Assembly: GCA_031268125.1 (NCBI GenBank)
Contig: JAIRXT010000148.1
Coordinates: 1 to 7,271 of the forward strand
Source: Treponema sp.
GTDB lineage: Bacteria; Spirochaetota; Spirochaetia; Treponematales; Breznakiellaceae
Length of the DNA: 7,271 bases
Direction: 5' to 3'
Shown here: in pieces, positions 1 to 6,356 of the stretch
Layout of the letters: each line of letters starts with the position of its first letter
Position numbering within the stretch: position 1 is the stretch's first letter
The notes under the pieces: generated by a model
The model's input: only the letters and a program-made list of their open reading frames with translations
Told to the model about the DNA's origin: nothing
The model's database searches: none
Translations under genes and position numbers: made by a program

Positions 1-41
1 TGCCGGTGAAGCGTAAACAGACCTTGTGCGCAGTGCGTTTT

Positions 42-1157
42 TTATTCTTCTATTCCATGCCTTATTATATCTGCTATTTCCGGCAAATCATGATTTATTA
101 CTTTTAAATATTCTTCCGTGCTTTTTTCTTCAACATTATTATATATTGTTAACAACTGTTTTATGGTTCCTATGCCATATTGTTTGTATATTTTATAAAA
201 TAATATTGTCCCGTTATCATGAACACCGTCAGGACGGTTCCCGTCTTTTGTTTTAATACTGGAATAATTTTTTGTCCTTTCTAATCTTTCATCAATGGTT
301 TTACTAAATAGACCCATTCTATTTTCTTCAAGATCGTATAATAAAGCAGTCCATTCCGCAGTTGTTTCATTTAACCAATCTTCCCATGATAAAATATTCG
401 CGCCGGTACACCAATTGTGGGCAATTTCATGCGTTATCAGGTGAATAAATCTTTCAATGTCCTCATTAAAGCCCCCTAATACAATTAATCTTTTTCTTAT
501 GTATCCATCGTATTTATTACCTTCCGGCAGTATACATAAATTTATTTTTTCTATTCTTGTTGATTTATATAATTCCATACAATATTTCAATGATTTATTG
601 AACTCATCCAAATATATTTTTGCTGTTTTATCATTATTCCTGTCAAAATACCACATATCAATATTATAATCGGATATTATTCTTGCATTATTTAGGGCTA
701 AAATATTACAATCAAAATCCAGGGGCGTATATTCAAAACATTTTCTGTTTCTGTCATAATGCCCGTTTACCATTTGATTATATTTATCCGTATAATATTT
801 TACCGTTGTTGAATTTACATTTATATTAAAATTGTCCGGATACCAGCAGCTATAATAATTAATTGCACATATTTCATTATTTATAATCGTATGATATCCA
901 TCTACTTTACCTCCATATTCTATAATTAAACCGGTATAATTTTCATTTTTCAATATTATTTTTTTCGCTTTTCTGAATAATTCATTTGCTTCTTCGGTTG
1001 AATAGTCAATTACGTTATTGTTAGAGCTTATCCTTTTGATATTTAAAAGATGGTTCAACAGGAATGTAATATTATCATTTATAATATCGATATCGCTTAA
1101 TTTTGCAATAACATCTATTTCATCATTGTTCGTATGCAATTGTAACTCAATATTCAT
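42..1157 (-). CDS. M1-like (gluzincin) zinc metallopeptidase, compact form
   Basis: The 371-residue product carries a zinc-peptidase signature: HEIAH at residues 243-247, followed after 16 residues by WLNE (Glu264). This matches M1 aminopeptidases, which have HExxH-x18-E with WLNE, but the intervening loop is two residues shorter. His243, His247 and Glu264 would bind zinc and Glu244 would be the catalytic base. Residues about 85-160 (CWYPDNF, then VNGHYDRN) resemble the M1 N-terminal beta-domain. An HDNG at 313-316 sits where M1 enzymes have YxKG, so the usual catalytic Tyr may be replaced by His. No signal peptide or membrane segment is visible, so it is probably cytoplasmic. It lacks the large C-terminal helical domain of full M1 enzymes. 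The ATG at 1155-1157 follows an AGGAG (about 1163-1167) by five bases. The gene is extremely AT-rich (Asn, Ile, Lys and Tyr dominate), unlike its neighbours, which suggests transfer. The substrate is unknown. Confidence 0.85.
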   Translation of the reverse strand: MNIELQLHTNNDEIDVIAKLSDIDIINDNITFLLNHLLNIKRISSNNNVIDYSTEEANELFRKAKKIILKNENYTGLIIEYGGKVDGYHTIINNEICAINYYSCWYPDNFNINVNSTTVKYYTDKYNQMVNGHYDRNRKCFEYTPLDFDCNILALNNARIISDYNIDMWYFDRNNDKTAKIYLDEFNKSLKYCMELYKSTRIEKINLCILPEGNKYDGYIRKRLIVLGGFNEDIERFIHLITHEIAHNWCTGANILSWEDWLNETTAEWTALLYDLEENRMGLFSKTIDERLERTKNYSSIKTKDGNRPDGVHDNGTILFYKIYKQYGIGTIKQLLTIYNNVEEKSTEEYLKVINHDLPEIADIIRHGIEE

Positions 1158-1200
1158 AAAAACTCCTATTATCCTCCGTGAATAATATTAAGAGTTAATT

Positions 1201-1227
1201 TTATTACTACACAATAGTTTTTGTCAA
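1201..1227 (-). promoter_or_regulatory. Candidate sigma-70 promoter for the M1-like peptidase gene
   Basis: On the minus strand a perfect TTGACA lies at 1227-1222, with TAATAA at 1206-1201 after a short 15-base spacer. AATAAA or ATAAAA, one or two bases further on, would give 16-17 bases. The region is very AT-rich and lies about 45 bases upstream of the peptidase start codon. The -35 box is convincing, but the -10 box is only approximate and AT-rich DNA throws up such matches easily. Confidence 0.45.
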
Positions 1228-1290
1228 TATACTTTTGAAAAAAGTTTAGGCATAAAGGCACCTTGTACATATCTCTTCCCTGCGATGAAG

Positions 1291-1348
1291 CTAAATTTGG
1301 CCCGCATCGGGTACCCGGCCCCGGAGGACCGTTGCGGGTCCAGTTTAG
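1291..1348. repeat. Imperfect 18-bp inverted repeat between the peptidase gene and xseA
   Basis: The arms at 1291-1308 (CTAAATTTGGCCCGCATC) and 1331-1348 (GTTGCGGGTCCAGTTTAG) pair along their full 18 bases with two mismatches and two G-T pairs. The 22-base loop is GC-rich and contains GGTACC. The element sits at the point where the sequence changes from AT-rich to GC-rich. Its right arm, read on the minus strand, recurs with 18 of 19 bases identical at 5164-5182 on the plus strand, so this is likely a dispersed repeat. It could also form a hairpin in any transcript that begins further upstream. No T-run follows it, so it is not a typical intrinsic terminator. Confidence 0.6.
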
Positions 1349-1382
1349 GCCGGGGCTTACTCTGTCAGAACCGGACGCTTAC

Positions 1383-1411
1383 TTTAACCTATCCTCCGGC
1401 TCTGCTATGCT
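1383..1411 (+). promoter_or_regulatory. Candidate xseA promoter, possibly giving a leaderless mRNA
   Basis: TATGCT at 1406-1411 resembles a -10 box (4 of 6 consensus bases). TTTAAC at 1383-1388, 17 bases upstream, is a weak -35. A start about seven bases after the -10 box would fall on or next to the A of the xseA ATG at 1418. There is no recognisable Shine-Dalgarno at proper spacing before that ATG, which fits a leaderless transcript. An in-frame stop at 1385-1387 rules out a longer protein. Confidence 0.35.
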
Positions 1412-1417
1412 GTAGGT

Positions 1418-2617
1418 ATGGCGGAAGAACGAAAATACACGGTCTCGGAGCTAACCGGCCTTATCCGTGCAACCCTGGAGGCGGCCTTTCCCCGGCTGCT
1501 GGTGGAAGGGGAAATTTCCAACTGCCGCCCCGCCGGTTCCGGCCATCTGTACTTCACCCTAAAGGACAGCGATGCGGTGATCCAGGCCGTCATGTTCCGG
1601 GGGCGGCTGCGGACGGTACGTTTTGAACCACGGGACGGCATGCTGGTGCGGGTACGGGGGAATATATCGGTTTACCCCCAGCGGGGGAACTACCAGATCA
1701 TCTGCGAAGAGATGGAACTTGCGGGGACAGGGGATATTCTGGCGATGCTGGAAAAACGGAAACGCCAGCTTGCGGCCGAAGGACTCTTCGATTCCGCCCG
1801 CAAACGGCCCATCCCCCGGTTTCCCGCGGCCGTGGGGGTGGTAAGTTCCGCCACCGGCGCGGCGGTACGGGACATTCTCAACATCCTGGGACGCCGGGCC
1901 GCGGGGCTCCGGGTCATCGTCCTGCCCACCCTGGTCCAGGGCGGCGATGCCGCGGAGGGAATTGCCCGGCGCATTGAGCAAGCCAACCACTGGAGGCTGG
2001 CGGACGTACTCATCGTGGGCCGGGGGGGCGGCTCCCTGGAAGACCTGCTCCCCTTTTCCGAAGAACGGGTGGTCCGGGCGGTGGCGGCTTCCCGGATTCC
2101 CGTGGTCAGTGCCGTGGGGCACGAAATTGACTGGGCCCTCTGCGACTATGCGGCGGACCTGCGGGCCCCTACCCCGTCGGCGGCGGCGGAACTGGTCAGC
2201 GAAAACCGGGAAGCGGCGCTGGCGGGGATTCAGGAAAAAACGGAGGAACTGGGCCGGATCATCCGTTCAAAGATCGAGCGGATGCGGCTTTTGACCAAGC
2301 CCTTCGCCCCGGAGGATATGGAATACCGCTTCCGGAGTATCCTGCAGCCCCGGCTTCTGCGTTTTGACGATGCGAAGGAAGACCTGCTGTCCGCCCTGCA
2401 GGACAGGGCCGCGGGGCTGCGGGACCGGATCCGCCTTGCCCGCCGGGGCCTGGAGGCGGCCAGCCCCCTGGCAATTCTGGAGCGGGGCTTTTCGGTTACG
2501 GTGAACCGCCGCACCGGGGCGGTGGTGCGCCGGGCCGCGGAAGTACGGCCGGGGGACAGACTAAGTATCCGGCCCCTGGAGGGGCTTATCGGCGCAGTGG
2601 CGGAGGAGGAATCGTGA
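1418..2617 (+). CDS. xseA: Exodeoxyribonuclease VII large subunit
   Basis: This is the catalytic subunit of exonuclease VII, which degrades single-stranded DNA from both ends into acid-soluble oligonucleotides in complex with several XseB subunits. The 399 residues show the family layout: an N-terminal OB-fold for ssDNA binding (about 1-100, with VSELTGLIRATLE and LVEGEISN), then the catalytic domain with GRGGGSLEDLLPFSEE (201-216), SAVGHEID (231-238) and DLRAPTPSAAAE (247-258). A charged helical stretch follows (about 262-345), as does the conserved C-terminal SPLAILERGFSV (349-360). The length is slightly below that of the E. coli protein. The ATG at 1418 is the only sensible start because a stop lies 33 bases upstream in frame. 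It lacks a clear Shine-Dalgarno. The GRGGGS motif is encoded over a run of seven G (2022-2028). The gene heads a coupled operon with xseB and mutL. Confidence 0.97.
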   Translation: MAEERKYTVSELTGLIRATLEAAFPRLLVEGEISNCRPAGSGHLYFTLKDSDAVIQAVMFRGRLRTVRFEPRDGMLVRVRGNISVYPQRGNYQIICEEMELAGTGDILAMLEKRKRQLAAEGLFDSARKRPIPRFPAAVGVVSSATGAAVRDILNILGRRAAGLRVIVLPTLVQGGDAAEGIARRIEQANHWRLADVLIVGRGGGSLEDLLPFSEERVVRAVAASRIPVVSAVGHEIDWALCDYAADLRAPTPSAAAELVSENREAALAGIQEKTEELGRIIRSKIERMRLLTKPFAPEDMEYRFRSILQPRLLRFDDAKEDLLSALQDRAAGLRDRIRLARRGLEAASPLAILERGFSVTVNRRTGAVVRRAAEVRPGDRLSIRPLEGLIGAVAEEES

Positions 2618-2919
2618 AAGCCAAAACAACGGAAAAAACTGCAAAAGCCGGTCCCAAAACAACCAATCTTGGAACCGGAGCGGGGATGAAAAATTTTGAG
2701 GAACGGCTGGAACGGCTGGAACACCTGGGGGAGACGATACGGCAAAGCGGCATACCCCTGGACGAGGCCCTCAAGGCCTTTGAGGAAGGGATCAAAATCG
2801 CCAAAGCCCTGGAAAAGGACCTGGAAAAGATCGAAAGCCGGATAGAAATACTGATGAACGATGCCGGGGCCCCCAGGGACGAAGATCCCGAACTGGAACT
2901 CTTCGACAGGGAGGACTAA
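2614..2919 (+). CDS. xseB: Exodeoxyribonuclease VII small subunit
   Basis: XseB binds the long helical region of XseA and is needed for an active exonuclease VII. The family core lies at residues about 26-90 of 101: FEERLERLEHLGETIRQSG, IPLDEALKAFEEGIKIAKAL, then a helix ending ESRIEIL. This predicts the expected two-helix hairpin. The chosen start is the GTG at 2614, which overlaps the xseA stop by four bases (GTGA) and is preceded by a strong purine-rich GGAGGAGGA (2602-2610), indicating translational coupling. It gives a Lys/Thr-rich 24-residue N-terminal extension not typical of the family. The ATG at 2686 (Met25), just before the conserved core, is an alternative start with a weaker GAGCGGGG upstream. 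The stop overlaps the mutL start by one base. Confidence 0.95.
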   Translation: MKAKTTEKTAKAGPKTTNLGTGAGMKNFEERLERLEHLGETIRQSGIPLDEALKAFEEGIKIAKALEKDLEKIESRIEILMNDAGAPRDEDPELELFDRED

Positions 2920-4769
2920 TGATTGCCGCTGTAGAACAGGGAACCCGCCGAATCGCCGTACTCCCCCCGGAAGAGGCCCGGAAGATCGCCGCGGGGGAAG
3001 TGGTGGACCGGCCGGCCGCCCTGGTACGGGAATTTCTGGACAACGCCATCGACAGCGGGGCCGGACAGATCGATGTGTTTATTGACGAAGGGGGCTGCCG
3101 CCGGGTGGAAGTCTGCGATGACGGGGAGGGCATGGACCGGGAAAACCTGGAACTCTGCACCCTGACCCACGCCACCAGCAAGATCCGCCGCCTGGACGAC
3201 CTGGCGCGGATGGAGACCCTGGGGTTCCGCGGGGAGGCCCTGGCGGCGGCATCGGCGGTAGCGGCCCTGGAAATTCTCAGCAGTGTGGACGGCCGGGAGG
3301 CGTGGAGGCTCCTGGCAGGGCCCGGAAGCAGGCCGCCCCTGGTGGAACCGGGCAGGCGCAACCGGGGCACCAGTATCCGGGCCCTGGGCCTGTTCGACAC
3401 CATCCCCGCCCGGAAACGTTTCCTAAAGCGGGACAGCAGCGAAACCCTGTTCTGCCGCCAGGCTTTCATCGACAAGGCCCTGGCCTTCCCCGAAATCGAA
3501 TTCCGCTTCAGCCAGGAAGGATCGCTCAAGCTGGCATTCCCCGGCGGAAAAAGCCTTAAAGAACGGTTTACCGCGTTCCTGGTGGACAATTCCGCCAGGA
3601 ACGCGGTTCCGCCGGGGGGATTCCTCCACGAAATCCACGCCCTGGGCGAAGGTTTCCGCCTGACCATAATCGTGGGGGGGCCGGAACTCTACCGGAACGA
3701 CCGGCGGCAGCAGTTTATCTTCGCAAACCGCAGGAGAATCCTGGACTACAGCCTGCTCCAGGCCCTGGAATACGGGGTTCAGGGCTGGTTCCCCAACGCC
3801 GCACATCCGGTAGGGGCCGTCTACATCGAAATTGACCCCGCCCTGGCGGATTTCAACATCCATCCCGCCAAGCGGGAGGCCCGTTTTGCCGATCCCGGGG
3901 CCATCCACCACGCGATCAGCACGGCATTGCGGAATTTTTCACGAAACACCCCGGCCGCCGTTCCCGTCGACCGGCCCCTGTTTCCCCAAACCCCCTCCGG
4001 CCCCCCCCGGCCGGGGAATGCCGCAGCGTTCCCCCGGAATTACGGCGGGGAAAGGGCCCCGGGTTACACGGCCCGTCTCGCTATGGAGGCCCTGCTGGAC
4101 GAACACCCGGATTTTACCCCCCTTCCGGGCCGCCAAAACCCCGACGGCAAAGGCGGCAACGTCAGCGCGGAAAAAACGCCGGGGGCGGACAACATGGCGG
4201 CGGAGGCCGCCCCTCCCTACGGAACGGAGCGGCTTCACTTTATCGGGCGGATATTCGAATTATTTCTCCTGGTGGAACGGGGGGACCGGCTGTTCATCAT
4301 CGACCAGCACGCCGCCCATGAGCGTATTCTCTACGACCGCCTGCTTAGCACCCCCATCGTAAAACAGGAACTTCTGGTCCCCATCCGCTTCGAATCGGGA
4401 AGCCCTGGCGAAGACCTCTTTCTTACCGCAAAGCGGGGGGAACTGGAAAAGCTGGGGGTCCTTATTGAGGAGATAGAAACCGGCCGCTGGCAGATCACCG
4501 CCCTCCCGGAAGCCTGGCGGCTTTCCGACAGAGAAACCCTGGAAGCCCTGCGGGAACTGCAAAACGCCGGGGAAAACATGGCCGAGCGCTGGGCCGCCAC
4601 GCTTTCCTGCCGCCGGGCGGTAAAGGACGGGGACTATCTGGACGACATAAGCGCCCGCTCCCTGGCGGAGGCCGCCCTGGCCCTGCCCGTCCCCCGCTGC
4701 CCCCACGGCCGGCCCCTGTGGGTGGAGATCAGCCGGGCCGACCTCTACCGCGGGGTACGGCGGGCTTAG
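2919..4769 (+). CDS. mutL: DNA mismatch repair protein MutL, endonuclease type
   Basis: MutL couples mismatch recognition by MutS to strand nicking and excision. The 616-residue product has the N-terminal GHKL ATPase: IAAGEVVDRPA (23-33), REFLDN with catalytic Glu38 and Mg-binding Asn42, DDGEGM (67-72), HATSKI (84-89) and GFRGEAL (102-108). The transducer domain carries GTSIRALGLFDTIPARKRFL (150-169) and DFNIHPAKREARF (311-323). A Pro/Gly-rich linker (about 340-435) leads to the C-terminal domain, which has the metal-dependent nuclease motif DQHAAHER (462-469), a probable beta-clamp motif QELLVP (483-488), SCRRA (563-567) and CPHGRP (594-599). It should therefore nick DNA itself, as in bacteria without MutH. 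The last acidic position of the DQHA motif is Asp473 instead of Glu. The ATG overlaps the xseB stop (TAATG) and follows GGGAGGA (2909-2915). Runs of eight C (4001-4008) and seven G (3674-3680) lie inside the gene. Confidence 0.97.
   Translation: MIAAVEQGTRRIAVLPPEEARKIAAGEVVDRPAALVREFLDNAIDSGAGQIDVFIDEGGCRRVEVCDDGEGMDRENLELCTLTHATSKIRRLDDLARMETLGFRGEALAAASAVAALEILSSVDGREAWRLLAGPGSRPPLVEPGRRNRGTSIRALGLFDTIPARKRFLKRDSSETLFCRQAFIDKALAFPEIEFRFSQEGSLKLAFPGGKSLKERFTAFLVDNSARNAVPPGGFLHEIHALGEGFRLTIIVGGPELYRNDRRQQFIFANRRRILDYSLLQALEYGVQGWFPNAAHPVGAVYIEIDPALADFNIHPAKREARFADPGAIHHAISTALRNFSRNTPAAVPVDRPLFPQTPSGPPRPGNAAAFPRNYGGERAPGYTARLAMEALLDEHPDFTPLPGRQNPDGKGGNVSAEKTPGADNMAAEAAPPYGTERLHFIGRIFELFLLVERGDRLFIIDQHAAHERILYDRLLSTPIVKQELLVPIRFESGSPGEDLFLTAKRGELEKLGVLIEEIETGRWQITALPEAWRLSDRETLEALRELQNAGENMAERWAATLSCRRAVKDGDYLDDISARSLAEAALALPVPRCPHGRPLWVEISRADLYRGVRRA
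4001..4008 (+). repeat. C8 homopolymer tract within the mutL linker codons
   Basis: Eight consecutive C lie in the codons for Gly-Pro-Pro-Arg (residues about 361-364), in the flexible linker between the ATPase and nuclease domains. Loss or gain of one base would shift the frame and remove the whole endonuclease domain while sparing the ATPase. Such tracts are prone to slippage. Whether this one varies is unknown. Confidence 0.6.
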
Positions 4770-4781
4770 CGCATCAGCCCG

Positions 4782-4973
4782 GCTGGTACCCTTGTAAATA
4801 CTAAATGAAGCGGAATGCCCTCTGGGACGGGGCTTTGCCCCGGGAAAACATTTTGGAATTCCCCGCCGGAACGTATTGAAAATAGTGTAGGCGGACTCTA
4901 CAAGCGTTTTCTCGGGGCAAAGCCCCGCCCCAGATGTTACATTGCTGCAATTTAGTCTTTACAAGGTACTAGC
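4782..4973. repeat. 192-bp near-perfect palindromic (MITE-like) element downstream of mutL
   Basis: Two sets of arms share one centre near 4877.5. The outer arms 4782-4805 and 4951-4973 pair over about 23 positions with one mismatch, one G-T pair and one bulge. The inner arms 4821-4849 and 4906-4934 pair over 29 positions with a single mismatch and one G-T pair. Each inner arm is itself a small hairpin (CGGGGC-TTT-GCCCCG at 4828-4842 and CGGGGC-AAA-GCCCCG at 4913-4927). Terminal inverted repeats, small size and no coding capacity suggest a non-autonomous mobile element or REP-like unit. It begins only 12 bases after the mutL stop and could also act as a transcript-stabilising or bidirectional termination structure. 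No clear target duplication is visible. Confidence 0.7.
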
Positions 4974-5044
4974 AGTTTGTTGCGCTTCGCGCATAAAACA
5001 GTAAAAATATTCACAAAGGGGAATATTTTTACCTTACAAACTGC
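4972..5044. repeat. Second palindromic unit, AT-rich
   Basis: GTAAAAATATTC (5001-5012) and GAATATTTTTAC (5021-5032) form a perfect 12-bp stem with an 8-base loop. Outside it, GCAGTTTGT (4972-4980) pairs perfectly with ACAAACTGC (5036-5044). The unit abuts the GC-rich palindrome before it, sharing two bases, and the unit after it, so the three look like one composite structure. Confidence 0.6.
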
Positions 5045-5120
5045 CATAGCAGCCCTTTTATCGATTTTTTTTTGCATAAATATGCAAAAAAATATACAAG
5101 TGCAACAGGCTGCTAGGCAC
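5042..5120. repeat. Third palindromic unit
   Basis: The inner stem TTTTTTTGCATA (5067-5078) pairs with TATGCAAAAAAA (5081-5092) around a 2-base loop. The outer stem TGCCATAGCAGCC (5042-5054) pairs with GGCTGCTAGGCA (5108-5119) with one bulged base. Both stems share nearly the same centre. The A and T runs flank the stem on the wrong sides for a classical intrinsic terminator in either direction. Confidence 0.55.
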
Positions 5121-5163
5121 TGTTCAAGCCGTGGGTATTCCAGTTTCATACCCCTACATGTAC

Positions 5164-5182
5164 CCTAAACTTGACCCGCAAC
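5164..5182 (+). repeat. Copy of the repeat half-site found upstream of xseA
   Basis: CCTAAACTTGACCCGCAAC here is identical in 18 of 19 bases to the minus-strand reading of 1331-1349, and similar (15 of 18) to 1291-1308. It lies exactly where the Rhs open frame begins, so it may mark a recombination boundary at which the 5' part of the rhs gene was lost. Confidence 0.55.
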
Positions 5183-6331
5183 ATTCCACCGGGGCCGGGA
5201 AATTGCCAGAAAATGCTGGGGGCTGAAGAACTAAACCGGCTGAGGGGATTACTGAACAGCGCCTTCCCTGGTCGGGGGAATGTGGTCAATGGGGCACAGA
5301 TGGTTTGGCGGGAACACTATACCTACGATGGGAACGGGAATCTGATACATGAAGCAGGGACACGGCGGCAGACGGCTTATGAATATAACGGACAGAACCG
5401 GATGGTGTATGCGGAAGTAAGAAACGCCTCTGAACAGGTGAGGAGCCGGTATGAATATGACGCCCTGGGACGGCGGACCATCGTGGAGGATGAGGGCGGC
5501 AGCCCGGTACGGACCTTGTATGACGGGGTAAGTTTTGAAGTGGTCCGGTCAGGAGTTATATTTAACGATGGGCAGTTTACGATGCGGTACAGTTCGGGGA
5601 TACAGTGGGATACGAACCGGGGGACAGAGGGGAGCCGGTACCGGTGGGTAAGTGAAGGGGAAAACGGTATACGGACGCGGAGCACGGGGGAATATAATAC
5701 GATAACGGCGCGGTATGAGGGGATAAGTGTAACGCTGTACGGGAATGGTGAACCGGTGGCGGTGAGCCGGAGTGCAAGTGAGGGGAGCCGCGGTGGGCCG
5801 GTGTATTTAGGGAAGGACATTTTAGGGAGTGTGAAGACCGTTACTGGTGAATATGGCACATTGGAAGACCGGTATGAATATGACGCGTTTGGGAAGCCCT
5901 ATACGGGGGATTTAACCCAGGGGATGAACCTGGGCTACACGGGGAAACCGTATGATACGACAACTGGGATGTACAACTACGGATACCGCGACTACCAGCC
6001 GGAGCTTGCCCGGTTTACGACGATAGACCCTATCCGGGACGGGTCCAACTGGTTTGCATACGTGAATAATGACCCCGTGAACTGGAGGGATCCCTGGGGA
6101 CTGAGCGCAAGTGAGTCTACAAATCTTACAAAACAAAATCCTTATGACGCAATAAAGAACTTTGACATTGTTACCCCATTAAGTGGCGATCTTTTTGGTA
6201 TAATAGAATTAAACGTAGTAACCCCATTATTTGGTTTTGAGATTTCAATTTCCGCTGTTTTAGATTTAGATCATCCGTTAGAAAGCGGTTTGAATTTTTC
6301 CGGAGGATTGGCTGCTAACTGTGCTTACTGA
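5171..6331 (+). CDS. Rhs/YD-repeat protein, C-terminal fragment with variable tail (5'-truncated)
   Basis: Rhs proteins are normally very long, forming a beta-shell of YD repeats around a variable C-terminal toxin. Here only the last part remains. YD-type repeats are seen at residues 50-62 (YTYDGNGNLIHEA), 70-78, 93-102 (RYEYDALGRR) and 234-243 (RYEYDAFGKP). The Rhs core follows: GYRDYQPELARFTTIDPI (271-288), FAYVNNDPVNWRDPWGL (295-311). DPWGL matches the DPxGL autocleavage motif that precedes the polymorphic tail. The 75-residue tail (312-386) is clearly more AT-rich and matches no toxin family I recognise. It ends abruptly, probably because IS110 interrupts it. The frame opens with TTG at 5171; the first ATG is at 5213 (Met15). 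Neither has a convincing ribosome-binding site, and no signal peptide is present, so this is likely a displaced or decayed fragment. No immunity gene follows. Confidence 0.8.
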   Translation: MTRNIPPGPGNCQKMLGAEELNRLRGLLNSAFPGRGNVVNGAQMVWREHYTYDGNGNLIHEAGTRRQTAYEYNGQNRMVYAEVRNASEQVRSRYEYDALGRRTIVEDEGGSPVRTLYDGVSFEVVRSGVIFNDGQFTMRYSSGIQWDTNRGTEGSRYRWVSEGENGIRTRSTGEYNTITARYEGISVTLYGNGEPVAVSRSASEGSRGGPVYLGKDILGSVKTVTGEYGTLEDRYEYDAFGKPYTGDLTQGMNLGYTGKPYDTTTGMYNYGYRDYQPELARFTTIDPIRDGSNWFAYVNNDPVNWRDPWGLSASESTNLTKQNPYDAIKNFDIVTPLSGDLFGIIELNVVTPLFGFEISISAVLDLDHPLESGLNFSGGLAANCAY

Positions 6332-6356
6332 TGATAAGGGACTCAATGTTCAGACG

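Noticed and set aside
1..41. Possible gene end or terminator next to the T-run at 38-43
   Set aside because: Only a tight 4-bp stem (CGCA/TGCG) with almost no loop precedes the T-run, and no coding signal can be judged in 41 bases.
1285..1626. Plus-strand open frame overlapping the xseA start
   Set aside because: It runs through the inverted repeat and out of frame into xseA. It has no family resemblance or ribosome-binding site.
2792..3667. Long minus-strand open frame of 291 codons inside xseB-mutL
   Set aside because: It is Arg/Ser-rich and of low complexity, as expected for the shadow of a GC-rich gene. The plus strand has unmistakable MutL motifs.
4828..4842. GC-rich hairpin CGGGGC-TTT-GCCCCG as an intrinsic terminator for the mutL operon
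   Set aside because: No T-run follows it (GGAAAACATTTT), and it is better explained as part of the larger palindrome. Some termination effect is still possible.
4952..5168. Opposite-strand open frames (4952-5149 minus, 4977-5168 plus) that look like small hydrophobic proteins with similar sequences
   Set aside because: They mirror each other because the DNA is palindromic. Neither has a ribosome-binding site or family resemblance.
5176..5188. 13-base identity CCGCAACATTCCA with 6506-6518 in the IS110 leader, considered as an IS110 target or end trace
   Set aside because: About one chance 13-base match is expected in a window of this size, so it is not evidence by itself.
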